DNA from: Argopecten irradians
Taxonomy: Eukaryota > Mollusca > Bivalvia > Pectinida > Pectinidae
Assembly: GCF_041381155.1 (NCBI RefSeq)
Contig: NC_091134.1
Coordinates: 13,332,008-13,396,007, forward strand
Length of the DNA: 64,000 bases
Direction: 5' to 3'
Positions 25,972 through 38,200 of the stretch are shown piece after piece. Below the pieces are notes generated by a model. It did no database searches. It saw only the letters and a program-made list of their open reading frames with translations, and was not told where the DNA came from. Position 1 is the stretch's first letter, and every line of letters begins with the position of its first letter. Position numbers and translations under genes: made by a program.

Positions 25972-26103
25972 AGTTGGCTTTCATAGCCAATATGAATGCC
26001 AAATACAAGATAGAGGCAAATTCAATATGAAGTGCTAGCACAATTCATGGCATGTAGTTTGCATCTGTCTAGCTGGCATTCATATTGGCTATGAATGCCA
26101 ACT
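25972..26103. mobile_element. MITE with 30-bp inverted ends (CATTCATATTGGCTATGAAT family)
   Basis: The left end AGTTGGCTTTCATAGCCAAT... and right end ...ATTGGCTATGAATGCCAACT pair over 30 bp with one mismatch, around a 72-bp non-coding centre. The right end together with its flank (GAAAGACATTCAATGCTTAA) recurs at 36413-36475, so the repeated unit extends beyond the inverted ends. Confidence 0.75.
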
Positions 26104-26888
26104 GAAAGACATTCAATGCTTAAATGTGATTAGCCAAGTGTTACCATTACAATGTACTTAAGAAGATGTACACACTTGTAAACTCAACACACACAACACT
26201 ATTTATTGTAAGTTTTTATTTGGTCACAAATAAATGTGAAATAATCTATATATTTGTAGTTACATGTACTTTTATATGATTTTAAATGAATCTAGTCTTT
26301 TAGGTACTAGATTTTTTTCTCTTCTGAGAGTTTTTGCAGTATTTGATTTATCATAGTCAGTAAATAGTATATCCTGGTAGTTTGAATTGTCAACGTAAAT
26401 TTTGTTTTTTTATCATATCTCACTTTTTTGATCATAACTCACAACTATTGAGTCATTGACTGTCTTCATAAAAATTATTTTCAGGAATATGAAATATTCT
26501 TCTAGTGATTTACGTACACTGTAGTACATTTGTATTTTAAAACATTTAAACAATATGTTTCAAGATTTTAATATTCAAATATGTTTTAAATATTCAACAT
26601 TCAAATATGTTTTAAATATTCAAACATTTGAAGATACAGTTTCTAATACATTTTTATATTTAAATAGGAATACGGATAAACACATTCCTCACCTACACAA
26701 CTTGCAAAATTGTAATCTCTGCTCCAAGTCAAAATTGTTTCACGGTGACAAATCAAAGGGAAATAATTCCTGTATCAGCTCACAATCTGTATCATTATAC
26801 AGCACATCACAATTTCTATCACCAAAGTCTGTCACAAGCACTCTCCTCTCAGCCACTTAAAATCTTTACACTTCTAACGCCGCTTCCA

Positions 26889-29800
26889 TTAGGACTTCTT
26901 TGCATCCTGAAAAATAAAGAGATGAATTTTATATACGTGAAATATCTCTCAGACTATCATTTAAAACTGACTTTCTTTTCATTTACTTTTTCATTCTTTT
27001 CCCTCCAAAAATGTTTTTGTGATAAGCTGATGGCCATGTGTTGAATCTCAATCTGAACAGAGTGTTAAAAAAACCTAACTTGGTGAAACTAGCATTAACA
27101 ACTACATTCTGTATATACATGTATATTCCCACCACCATCCTTGATACTCCATGGATTACTATTACCCTCATAGAAAAACTGAAGGCAGTTCGAGAGGAAA
27201 ATATGACCAATCACAGGCCTGCAAAGACTTCCTTTGAAGACTACATGACGAGTTACACCCAACTTCAAAGCCACACAGTCAACCACAGTGTACTTTTATA
27301 CAATTATTTTGATGTACATCAAAGGACTAATTTCCTGTTCTGTTCTGCCTTCAGTTTTCCTATGAGATAGTCCAAGGGTGAATATAATGTCAGTGATAGT
27401 AACCCTTGGAGTATCGAGGATGGTCAACCATATGCTACATAATATATATCTGTATATGTCATTATTTTGTATATTGACAACATGCTGCATTCATGCTTTT
27501 AAGTTTCCAGCATGATGCCAGCATACAATTAAATATAGCAGTATGGTTTCAGCGTATGCTGCAAATGCAGTACATGCTGCAAATTTGTAAGGGTATATAT
27601 GTAACACTAAGCTAACAATTTTTACTGCATTTTGCTTTTTTTCTTGTCGGGGGGGGGGGGGGGGGGGGGGGGTTTATTCTATAGTGTGTGTTAATGTCTA
27701 TTTACAGTAAAACAAATTAAAACAAGAGGCCCAGAGGGCCTGTATCGCTCACCTGGTTTTTTTTTAGTAATGATCACAAAGACACTTACATCATTTGTAC
27801 AATTTTGAATCCCCACCCTATAAGGATGTTAGCATTGCATTGTGAGTGCTCTTTCATGCTTAGTTGCAGAGAAGAAGTCGTTTATATGAAAATAGCCAAA
27901 TTGACCCCTTTTGACCCCGCCCCTCAGGCCCCCAGGGGGTCAGCCCAATCATTTGTACAATTTTGATTCCCCATCCTATAAGGATGCTACCATTGCATTA
28001 TTGGTGCTATCCCATGCTTAGTTGCAGAGAAGTCATTTAAATGGAAGTATCCAAATTGACCCCTTTTGACCCCGCCCTTCAGGTCCCCCGGGGGTCAGCG
28101 CCATCATTTGTACAATTTTGAATCCCACCCTATAAGGATGCTACCATTGCATTATGAGTGCTATCCCATGCTAAGTTGCAGAGGAGAAGTTGTTTATTTT
28201 GGAAATAGCCAAATTGACCCCTTTTGACCCTGCCCCTCAGGCCCCTGGGGGATCAGCCGAATCATTTGTACAATTTTCAGTCAGTAGCCCACAAGGATGC
28301 TAACAGTCGAATTCTCATGAATCCGACCAGTGGTTAAGAGGTTATTGTCGAAGGACGGACGACGGACGCCACCTACGGTATGGCATAAGCTCACGTTGGT
28401 CCTTAATTCGGAGGTAAAAATGAAACTTATTTTGTTTCCAATCAAAATTTTTGAGAAATAAAAATAAGGTTTTGTTTGAAATTTTTGATATGACCTAATT
28501 ATGTTCCATATATATAAATACATTGGGTTTTTTTCTAGCTGAACTTTGTCATGTTCTTATGGCTGAACAATAGACTTCACTTTATATTAATTAGCTTACC
28601 GGGTTTTGCTTCAGAAGATTTGGGTATTTGAACTCATTGTTGCAGTTTGCCATTCCCATCCCAAGTCCTAAACCAGTGAAGAAGAAAATCGACCATCGTG
28701 ATCCACCTGTTCCAAGTTTATGTTATAAAATTTTAATTATATACCAGATCTGCAAAGAATATTTCCATGAAAATGTTTTGAAATTTCGTTAGAAAACTTT
28801 TCACTAATATGACATTGATATGCTACACATGTACATCATGTATCTAGAATTATTCAATTTTATGGTGAAAAGAACATTTTAATTCATCTAATTATTAAAT
28901 CTAACATATGATAGAGAACTTATAAAAAAATACATATGTACATTGTATTTCAATGGTAGGTAAAAGTATTTCACTTCAAATCTCCCCTTGTTCAGAGTAA
29001 AACAAGAAATGATCTATATGAATCAATTCCAATACAATATCGTACCATGGTAAAAATACATGTGGAATTTAATTGAGAAAGATTTTGGTGAGCTTTTAAT
29101 AACATATTTGCAGAATTATCAAAATCCAAAATGGCCTAGCAGCTGACAGCTAAATGAAGACAAAGTATATAAAATGAAAAATCCAGGAAAGTTGCCATAT
29201 CTCACGTTAAGAGAGATTTGTCTAATACTCTTGCTTTCTGAGTAAGCATTAAATCAGTGGAAACAAACTAAATACACTGCAATCAGAATCTGGAGAATTA
29301 TAATCATATATCCTTACTTTTTGTTCTTCCAAATCTTGTGAGTGATAGCAGTCCTCCAATGAGTGCCCCAGAAACTGAAACATTCAAATTTCAATACTAA
29401 TGCTGCTACATGTATAAATACTAACTACCAGCAACTGCATATAGACTCTTATATACATATACTTGTATACAATACAGTGCTTGAAAAAAGTACTCATGGA
29501 CACCACATATTTTTACAGTGTGTGTTTCATGTGTTTTTACGTAGAATTTCCCTGATCTATACACCACTATAGGCAACAGCTTACCCAATGACATGTTGTT
29601 CAATTACTAATTCCGTCTTTGCATATTACAGAGTTTGCTCTATTGCGGGTAGGTCAATTGTGACTTCATTATTTTGTGGACGCAATTCACTTTGTTTTCT
29701 CCAAAAAGTGTGATATTACGCTCGCAAACGCTCCAAGTCACAATCAATACTTATCCGCATGGGCAAATAACTCTGTAATAAGCAAATACTGTTTTTGATA

Positions 29801-31390
29801 CAGTTGTTGGTAATATCAAAGTATGATGACATGATGCTTGCGTTGTAATTTGTTACTTTATTTTTTGCACATTTAGTCCAACTGTTCTCATTTGTTTGCC
29901 CTTGTTGTCATTGGTTGTCTTTATTAAATAAGTGTAGTCCGGAATATATTGGATCGGATCTGGCTCATGAATCAGATGAACTGGCTGGCATTTGGCTAGA
30001 GTTCTGAGACCCTGGGTTCGAAACAAGGTCTGCAGGCTGCAATTAACATTTTCTCCTCGCTTTTTACATATAAAACTATTACTGCTTACATATAATTCTG
30101 ACTAGAATGCTATTCAGACCACAGGGGACCGTAACTACTGTTTATATTATAATATATTTTTTCAGTCACTGGGTACTTTATATCCCGAGTGTCTTCCCTT
30201 GTATTGGGATATAATGTACCCAGTGACTGAAAATATATATTATAATATAAACACTAGTTACGGGCCCCTGTGTTCAGACTAACCCAAAATGGAAATAAGA
30301 AATATAACTGTGATGGGTCAGAGAGGCGATGACCTCCTATTATACCTTGAGACCTTGATTAGCTGCGATGACATATACGTAGCTCCAAACGACGGACGGA
30401 AGATTTCTGACAGATGGTCCTGCTTGGAACGGAGCACAGGGGCCCGTAACTACTGTTTATATTATAATATATAACTGTTCTCATTTGTTTGCCCTTGTTG
30501 TCATTGGTTGTCTTTATTAAATAAGTGTAGTGGAATATATTGAACTGAGTCTGGCTCATGAATCAGATGAATTGGCTGTGCATTTGGCTAGAGTTCTGAG
30601 ACCCTGGGTTCGAAACAAGGTCTGCAGGCTGCAATTAACATTTTCTCCTCGCTTTTTACATATAAAACTATTACTGCTTACATATAATTCTGACTAGAAT
30701 GCCATTCAGACCACAGGGGCCCGTAACTACTGTTTATATTATAATATATATTTTCAGTCACTGGGTACTTTATATCCCGAGTGTCTTCCCTTGTATTGGG
30801 ATATAACGTACCCAGTGACTGAAAATATATATTATAATATAAACAGTAGTTACGGGGCCCTCCTTCTCATCCATCAGAGTTACTTCCCTTCATTTCACTC
30901 TGTCAGTTGGTATAGCGATAGCTTGACAGCCGATGGGTGCCGAGAATGCGGGGCCCTGTGAACGGAGTGGTATGATTATTCGTTCTAGACCTTGACCAAT
31001 CTGAATCACTGGATTTGGATTTGAGTAGGCTAATATAAGTTATCCATGCATCCAAACAAAGTGTTTTCTTTTCAAAAATATCTACATTGAAACCAAACAA
31101 AGTATTTTCTTTTCAAAAATATCTACATTGAAACGGTAGAGTATATACCCGGCAAAAGATCATTATAATTAAAATCCGTCAAAACAGGGAACCCTGCAGG
31201 AAATGCGTCTTCCTGGCAAAAGAGAAATTAAAAAAAAATATGTCATACCAATTATTCATGCTATATTCGTTTAACTTTTAAGGGTAAAATAAAGCACGCG
31301 TAAGTAAGAATCTCTACCAGTTTTCAGTGACGTGTCCACAATACAGTTATCCCATTTTTCAACAAGAACGTCCTCCGATCTGGCAGCCAT
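26889..31390 (-). CDS. MICOS10: MIC10, MICOS complex subunit of mitochondrial cristae junctions
   Basis: Four small exons, 31390-31318, 29374-29318, 28706-28600 and 26906-26889, join in phases 1, 1 and 0 to give 84 residues; the human protein has 78. Exon 1 encodes MAARSEDVLVEKWDNCIVDT, like the family start with its conserved KWD-C. Exon 2 gives the first glycine-rich membrane segment (SGALIGGLLSLTRF). Exon 3 gives the second (FFFTGLGLGMGMANC) with the GxGxGxG pattern, followed by EFKYPNLL. Exon 4 adds only DAKKS and the stop. MIC10 is a hairpin protein of the inner mitochondrial membrane that oligomerises through its glycine motifs and bends the membrane at cristae junctions. The introns are full of repeats. 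AATAAA words on the minus strand at 26215-26220 and 26202-26207 could end the transcript. All sites are canonical; exon 4 is the least certain part. Confidence 0.9.
27649..27672 (+). repeat. 24-base G homopolymer
   Basis: An uninterrupted run of G on the plus strand lies in the last intron of MIC10. On the transcribed RNA (minus strand gene) it would be a C run. It could form a G-quadruplex in single-stranded DNA, and its true length may be misassembled. Confidence 0.9.
27721..28413 (+). repeat. Dispersed AACAAGAGGC repeat with three 157-bp internal units
   Basis: It starts AACAAGAGGCCCAGAGGGCC and closes GGACGGACGACGGACGCCAC followed by GCTCACGTTGGTCC, as is typical for this bivalve family. 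The internal word TCATTTGTACAATTTT recurs at 27791, 27949, 28104 and 28262, giving units of 158, 155 and 158 bp. The element is non-coding and lies inside the MIC10 intron. Confidence 0.8.
29618..29787. mobile_element. Foldback MITE (TTTGCATATTACAGAG family)
   Basis: The left end TTTGCATATTACAGAGTTTG pairs with the right end AACTCTGTAATAAGCAAATA, and AGGTCAATTGTGAC pairs with GTCACAATCAATACTT. The centre has TTCATTATTTTGTGGACGC. Related, more decayed copies lie at 15590-15745, 19395-19470, 49010-49100 and 56160-56260, recognisable by GTGACGTCATTATTTTGT. Confidence 0.7.
29880..30865. repeat. Direct duplication of ~390 bp, each copy with a foldback element
   Basis: The sequence from AACTGTTCTCATTTGTTTGC at 29880 recurs at 30473, offset 593 bp, with few differences. 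It runs through GACCCTGGGTTCGAAACAAG into the palindromic element described separately. The second copy abuts half a foldback element (30435-30472). Both copies lie in the first intron of MIC10. GGTTCGAAAC resembles a Pol III B box, so the repeated part may derive from a tRNA-like SINE. Confidence 0.8.
30120..30273. mobile_element. hAT-like palindromic MITE, 154 bp
   Basis: The ends CACAGGGGACCGTAACTACT and AGTTACGGGCCCCTGTG are inverted. The arms extend inward through TATATTATAATATA and TCAGTCACTGGGTAC, leaving only a ~30-bp centre. TTCAGAC stands immediately outside both ends and looks like a 7-bp target-site duplication. The CAGGGG terminus is typical of hAT non-autonomous elements, though hAT normally makes 8 bp. 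A second copy at 30711-30865 has lost its right flank. Confidence 0.75.
31052..31133. repeat. 41-bp tandem duplication
   Basis: CCAAACAAAGTGTTTTCTTT and its downstream TCAAAAATATCTACATTGAAA recur exactly 41 bp later with one change, so there are two copies. Confidence 0.85.
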
Positions 31391-32500
31391 GTTGGAAGGT
31401 TATGATAGGCGCGTTCGAGTAAGTAATAAGAGTGGTCCCAGCCTCAGTTACCCCCCTTGCGAACACAATACACTGTAGAGTTTGTACATTCACTAGAGAG
31501 AGATAAAATTCATTGCAAAAGACACAATTCAAGTGTTTTAGTTGCTACTATACTTTAGTAATAAATATAGATCATTAACAGATGCATTTACATGTAAGGG
31601 GAAATGTGGATTTTTTAAGGTTAAAACTTGAACGTCAAAAACAAAAGTCAAGGAAAACAAAAGATTGTTAAAAGACCCACTACTTTTTCAAAACGGATTT
31701 TAATATAAACTTTATTTTCTTTCGTTTCTTTTTTAACTGTACAATAATTTGCAAAAGTAACTTCAAGTATAGACACAACAAAAAGAAATAGTATTTGGAA
31801 AAAAACTTATATTAATTCATACCAGAGATTTATAGATCTATCACAGGCAAAAGGGATGTGCGCAGGTTTATATAGAGTTAACTTATGGTCCCACCAGATT
31901 GCTATAAGACTATTTTTAGACGTTTTATGGGGCTAGATAAAATATAGGTAAAAATACTTTTCCATTGCACTTGATGGAGAAGATTTGCGACGTGTTATTT
32001 TTGTTGAAATGAGGCTGTTATCACCTTAATTAGTGACGACACTTTGTGTACATGTAGTTGTGTATGATGATTTTGAAATGATAATTATCTTTGTTTCCAA
32101 CGGAAGTAACCGTTGTTGTGAAGACGAGCTAGAAATGTGCTTTTTAGTTGCTAAAGCTAGGTGAGTTAGAAGTTTTTTTCTCAGGGAGCTTGCCACCCGT
32201 TACGTATATCTATACATGTACATGTAGTACTATACGTAGATCTAGAGCTGATTTTAAAATAAGAAAATTTTGTTGAGTAGCACAAATTTGTAGTTTACCG
32301 TTAATATTACACTTAAACGCGTCTGAATGATTAAATTGATACAAATTAAATGTTAATTTTCATGACACGGGTCGTCTTAACTAATTATATGATTCCCGCC
32401 GTCGTCTTAGCCCGTAAGTTGACTAACTAGATATATTGTATCACTGAGCCAGACGGCAAATCTACGAAAAGAATCTTCTTAGATTACGCGGGAATCACGC

Positions 32501-32531
<31 letters not shown>

Positions 32532-32797
32532 TGTAATCTGACCTAAGGCCATCGATTTAAATTTTCTAATGTTATCATTAATTTTAAGAAACTTTTATTT
32601 TTGTTTCGGATAGGTATTGAGCTTTTAATATATGGTTTAAAAATATGATTAAAGATATTTTTGTCAGTTCACACAATAAAGTGCTTCGCACGCAAAAACA
32701 CCCTTGAAAATAAATATTAAATCGATGTGGAATAGTGCTTGCAAAACCTTGAAAACAAAAAAAATCGATGAATATTGAAAAAGAAAAAAAAATAAAT
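31391..32797. other. MIC10 upstream flank; no gene seen
   Basis: It includes the presumed MIC10 promoter next to 31390. Around 32095-32162 a GC-richer segment ends AAAGCTAG|GTGAGT, a good plus-strand donor, and could be an untranslated first exon, but no partner exon was found. A 20-base T run lies at 32503-32523. Confidence 0.3.
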
Positions 32798-33086
32798 TCA
32801 TTTCCTATCGAGCAACTTCACACAACCTTCTAAGATAGTTTTGATTTCCCCCCACTTTTGTGACGAAATATGTTCAGCTATATCAATTTTTAAAGAGAAA
32901 ATCATGAAACCTTTGCTAAACATGGTGACGGATTGCGTTGGGCGTGTGTCTTTAAAGGCAATGCATAATGTATATGATGTTTTTCTTCGGAATGCTAAAA
33001 GATACCATAAACCAACAAATATATCATTAAATTCTTCAAATGAAAGTAATTGGTATGTACATATATATGATGAGCACACACTTTGA
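32798..33086. other. Segment open on both strands, unrecognised
   Basis: Both strands are open: 81 codons on plus (32841-33086) and 93 on minus (33079-32798). The minus frame reads FKDTRPTQSVTMFSKGFMIF and GEIKTILEGCVKLLDRK, which looks more protein-like than neighbouring ORFs. I do not recognise a family. It may be a gene fragment or part of a dispersed repeat. Confidence 0.2.
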
Positions 33087-33126
33087 GAGAATGAGAAAAT
33101 AATATCAAACTTGCAAATGGTCGTTT

Positions 33127-33494
33127 ACTTAAAGATGCTCCAACGCCGACAGAGTATAAATGATATTCATCATTTGAACAATAATTGGTGTTAAATCGTG
33201 TATAAATATGCCTAATTAACACAAAAAATAATATAAAATAATTTATTTCGCCTGTGGTGCATGTGTAATCAGTACTTCATTCCATATAGAATATAGTGCC
33301 ACGGAATTTTTTCGGGATGCAATTAATTATTTTTCATATTTTTAACTTGAAGTAAAATTAGAAGCTCAAACTTTTCAATGGTGGTAATAGTGTAAAGTAA
33401 GTAACTTTTGTAACTGAAGAAAAATACTAAATCGTCTGCTCCTGTTTTTGATAGTGAAAAAATAACATTTGTCAGCGGTGGAGCATCTTTAACT
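33127..33494. mobile_element. Complete MITE of the GATGCTCC family, TTAA-flanked
   Basis: The ends AAAGATGCTCCAACGCCGACA and TGTCAGCGGTGGAGCATCTTT are inverted repeats of about 21 bp with few mismatches, and TTAA stands on both sides, as after a TTAA-targeting (piggyBac-like) insertion. The ~368-bp body is non-coding. Partial copies lie at 9886-10122 and 38088-38286. Confidence 0.8.
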
Positions 33495-35255
33495 GAGGCT
33501 CATTATTTTACATTCTAACTGTCCCCAATATTTATATCCTAAGATATCAGTTTTTTAGGTGCGTGCAACGTACCATCTAGAAAAAAGATGGTCATAGGAC
33601 AACACCTTGAAGAACTCAGAAAAATATAGGCATATACATTCTAATATCGATAGGACTAAGACGTCACAACTGATGTTTCTTAACAAAAAAATAGGTCCAT
33701 ATCTTATAACAACCTCCACGTGACCATACGAATGTCACAGTACTAGTAACGCTAACGTTTTAACGCGATCCATGTATTTATCATATACATATAAGGTTTG
33801 TAATGAAATTAATTTTTGATAATTTTATCCAATTTTAATTTGTCTTTGATACAATGCATAATACAAGTATTGCGCGTATGAGCTAATCGCTTTAATCTTG
33901 TAACGCGGTTTTTGGGACACATTGTTGGCTAAAACCACACATACATTTAAATGTAAATGCATAATGTATGAATTACCACCGTCATTTTTGAAAACCCAAT
34001 TGAAGACGATGCTATAATGCAAACTGAAAGTCGTTCAATGGTTCAATATATATAATTCGTCTACTTCCTATATTCTTCAGAAACAAATGAGAAATAATGC
34101 TCAAACTTCCATGAACGTTCTCTTGACAATGGAATTCAGTCAGTGTACAATGAGTCAAGGTAAAGTGCAAACCAACAGGTCATAAATCAATAAAGATCTA
34201 AATTACCCCTTAGGATTCTACATGTATGTCTACCTTTTTTTTTTTTTTTTTTTTTTTTGCAATTGATTAATTCATATTTTTGCAGAACACACTTAGTATC
34301 CGACAGATTTTAACATTTAAGAACTATATGTAACCTTTCTTGATAATTCTAACTAAATTACTGCTGGAGGTACTGTGATATGCATTAAATTTACGTGGCG
34401 GTATTGGAGTGGGGTAATATTGAGGACCATCGAGATACTTAATAAGTAGATCATCCAGCTGGTAATCGGAGCTATCAATATACTAAAAATACCATCAATA
34501 GAAACATAATTTTTACGACCATGCCCGCTAATAACTAATAGCAAATAGCTTAACTACCTATTTAACGTTTGCAAGTAAAAGGGTTGGCGACATTACCATA
34601 ATGACTGTAACCAATGTTTGTACTGCGGGATGTGTTTAGGATCAGAATTCCCAATGTCCTCAGCTAAACTTTAACTTTGTTTGTTTGTTTGTTGTTTCTT
34701 TGCTTATTAATGTTTGTTAATTATTTACAAACTTGTTCTTGGTTAGAGACAATCTGGTCACTTCACGTAAAATAGCTACATACGACTACTAGTCCTGATC
34801 TTGTTGAAACTAAGGACTTTCACCGACGTCTAAAGATCTTTAACCTTGGAGATTGTGTGACCATTACAATGATCAATACAGTAATCACAGAGCTAACTCA
34901 TTGAGGCGTACTGCCAAATATATCAAATAGTTTTCTGCAATGTACACAATGCATTATTAAATTCTAATATAGGTTATTTACCAATTTCCATTACAGCTAA
35001 GAATCGTGGATCGATAGTTTTCTTCCGTTAACTAGGCATAAATGAAGCGCCATGAATAAGAAAGTGTTTTCTCCAATAGTCTTCCAACCTTGAGTTTGGT
35101 TTGTATTCCGTGGGTGATTAATTTTGCGAAAATGAATAATTTAGGTTCAGTCACATGAACTTATTTCACGGTTAACAAATTATGCATAGGATAAGGAGGT
35201 CTGATCATATCGAAAGAGTTCAGTCAGATTTATAAAGGACAAGATAGGACGAAGA
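33495..35255. other. No gene seen before the F5/8C-PAN-lectin gene
   Basis: AT-rich sequence with a 26-base T run at 34232-34257 and no splice-bounded open frame. TTTATAAAGG at 35229-35238 is a possible TATA box for the next gene; it would fit better with translation from the second ATG at 35274. Confidence 0.35.
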
Positions 35256-38200
35256 ATGAGGAGCTCATCAACGATGACAAGTTTGTTTGTTCTACTGGGG
35301 ATAATTTGCTTGAATATCGGTCTAATAAAACCAGGTGAGAATAGCACTATAACTGAATTCCCTTAAGATATTGTATTAATGATCTAGGTAACGGAGACGG
35401 CAGGCCTAGGTTTGTTGCACATTTAGTTTTAAACCATATTTTAATTTCAATTAAGTACATAAATAACAACATATTATAAATTAAGGATTTAGAAAAAAGG
35501 AGAAGATAATTGTATTAACCTGTCTCCTTAGTATATATAGCACTAACTAGAGAACTAACTAAGTTTTGAATACAAAGTATTAATTGATGATTTTAAATAG
35601 AAAAAAGAGAAGAGAGGAAGGGAGAAGAAAGAAGGAATGAAAAAGAGAAGGAAAGTGAAGATTGGGTGAAATAGAGAAAGTTATAGTCAGCAAGTCAAAT
35701 TATATGAACCCAAAGTTTAAACTTGTAGCGAAACTGGATTAGTATGTAATATTTACGGAAGCAAAGCTGAGCTGAGGTTGGTATGTAAAAGATGAGAACA
35801 TTTATAAATAGTATCCCTATCCTTCATATCCACGTATGAAAGAGTATTTGTCTCTTCCACCTCGACGTTTTGTTGCAATTTTACAACTATGGTATCCGGC
35901 CAATTTTAATTAAGTGGATAAAACCACGTTTGCTTGTCAATTCTTCATACACAATGTATATGATAATTGCGTGATATTTTCAACGTTAAACACGTTGTTT
36001 GCACCTTTTATAGTAAAACCAGCCTAGTCTCTGAAAAAACAGTGTAAAACTTTTACCGACAAAATACATGTGGTAATTTTGTTGAAGCCATGGCGTCACG
36101 AGGCAGTACTGCAGCGGGAAGCTATGTAATACTGCCTCGGAAGACATATGGGTATATTGCATAAGACTAGGAAGATACAATATTTGGTGAAAAAAATATA
36201 CTGAACCCTGTGGACAACACAACAGTTTACGAGTCAACAGTGATATCAAAGGTTAGGACAGTTGCATGTTAAAGTACACCAAAGAGGTGATAAACAATGT
36301 ATAGACATACGAAAATCAATATTGATTAAACAGGGTCTTAAACCTTAACTCAGGAAGTTCTCCTATTGAAATATTGCATCATGCTACCGCGCTTCATGGA
36401 ATTTGCCTCTGTCCAGTTTGCATTCATTTTGGCTATGAATGCCAACTGAAAGACGTTCAATGCTTAAATGAAGCGCCATATATACATATATTTACATATG
36501 CCCCTATATAGTCAATGGGAGGAGAGTTGCGTTCAAATTAGCGTAAACGCAACGAAGTATGAATACAAACCAAGAGTAGGATCGGACTACTTCTAGTTCA
36601 CGCTTCGGTAAGATTTTGCGTCATATGGTAATCTAAATAGACTTTAATTACTTATTTTTTTTACATTTTTCTTTTCACAGATGACAGATTTGCTTTGAAT
36701 TAATAATAAACTAAAAAACGATTTCGGTCTTCTATTTGTCTCAAGACTGATCCTTAGGCGGCACAGACAATAACATGCTCGTCATTAGCCTACTCGGTTG
36801 GCCTACTATATTAAGTGTAAACAAAGTCTCCTCGTTGTCGGATTCAAAATAATATTAAAGAGTTGTTATTAGATCCAATTAAAATGTATTTGACATCAAA
36901 ATAGAATATGTGTTCAAGCATTGTAACGGTAGAATTCTAATAAACAACAAAACGAATTGCTGGTCGAGGCTACAACCGGGGGCTTTCATCAGGAATGTTC
37001 GAGGAATTCCATAGTTACGTCAGTCACACACCATGCAAACACTTGTCTATCATCCGTACAATAAAATAAAAGTCGTGACAATGAAGAATTTAGTCTATAT
37101 CGCGTACGTAGACCGATACATACATTATAAACATTCAGCAGCTCAACAGTCATACCATTTGATCAACAGTTACTTTCCTCGGTTGAAAATCAAATATGGC
37201 GGCTCGCTCCACTTCGGACCGCATCACTACATGTACCATGACAACTATACCGGTAGTCGTTCCGCCTCGGTTATCTCAATTTTTATTCGAAATGGACATT
37301 ATTGATACATTATCAAATTGAAAAAAAACATAATTTGAAAATAATTTAAGGTGTTATTGTTATATTTCAAATCAAACTGCAGCTATAACATTCAACAATC
37401 GGAACTAGATCTTCGGTCATCCTGACTACCGTAGTTACCCAACTTAGCAACCATCACCGTTTTAAATTTGCCGTAAAAGTAGACTTATTTATGTAAATAT
37501 AAAGATTGAACAGTGGTTTGATTGCGTTAAAGGTGGTATGAACGCAATGGGATACAGACATATTCTACATGTTAGCGCTACATGTAGAATGTGTCTGTAT
37601 CCCATTGCGTTCATACCACCTTTAACGCAATCAAAACACTGTTCAATCTCTATATGATGTTATGATGTTGTGCCATGCCACAACAAGGGATGCATTTCAT
37701 TCCACTGTACTAGAATTCCACGAAATTCATATTTTTAGCTGCCCATCAAAACGTCATAGAAATCAATGGAATGTATAAAATTCATTTAAGCTTATCCGTC
37801 ACCAGGCTCTTTATTTGGAATGAACAATAATTCAATTTCACACTTGTTTTGGACCAGATATTGTCTTTTCTTGGCATCAGGTTGATCACAACTTCACAAT
37901 TCTTCTCTGTAACATTTCTTTAAACGTGTCGCAGTTTCATTCTATTATGTTTCACGAGGTACATGTAGTGATGTAAATTAATTCTCCACTATCTCCATTG
38001 AATGACAGGAAGGTATTAAAATTATGTAAATCAACAAATTCTGATATCGCGCATTGCATTTGATAGTTCTAAATGGCATATTAGTGACGTCATTAAAGAT
38101 GCTCCACTGCCCACAGAACATTTATAAACGATACTCGCCATTTTAACAATAATTGGTGTTTGATCGTGTATACATGTATGTCTAATTAACACAAAAAATA

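Noticed and set aside
30000-30020. GGTTCGAAAC as the B box of a tRNA gene
   Set aside because: No acceptor stem or anticodon arm can be folded, and the segment is duplicated with a MITE; at most it is a SINE head.
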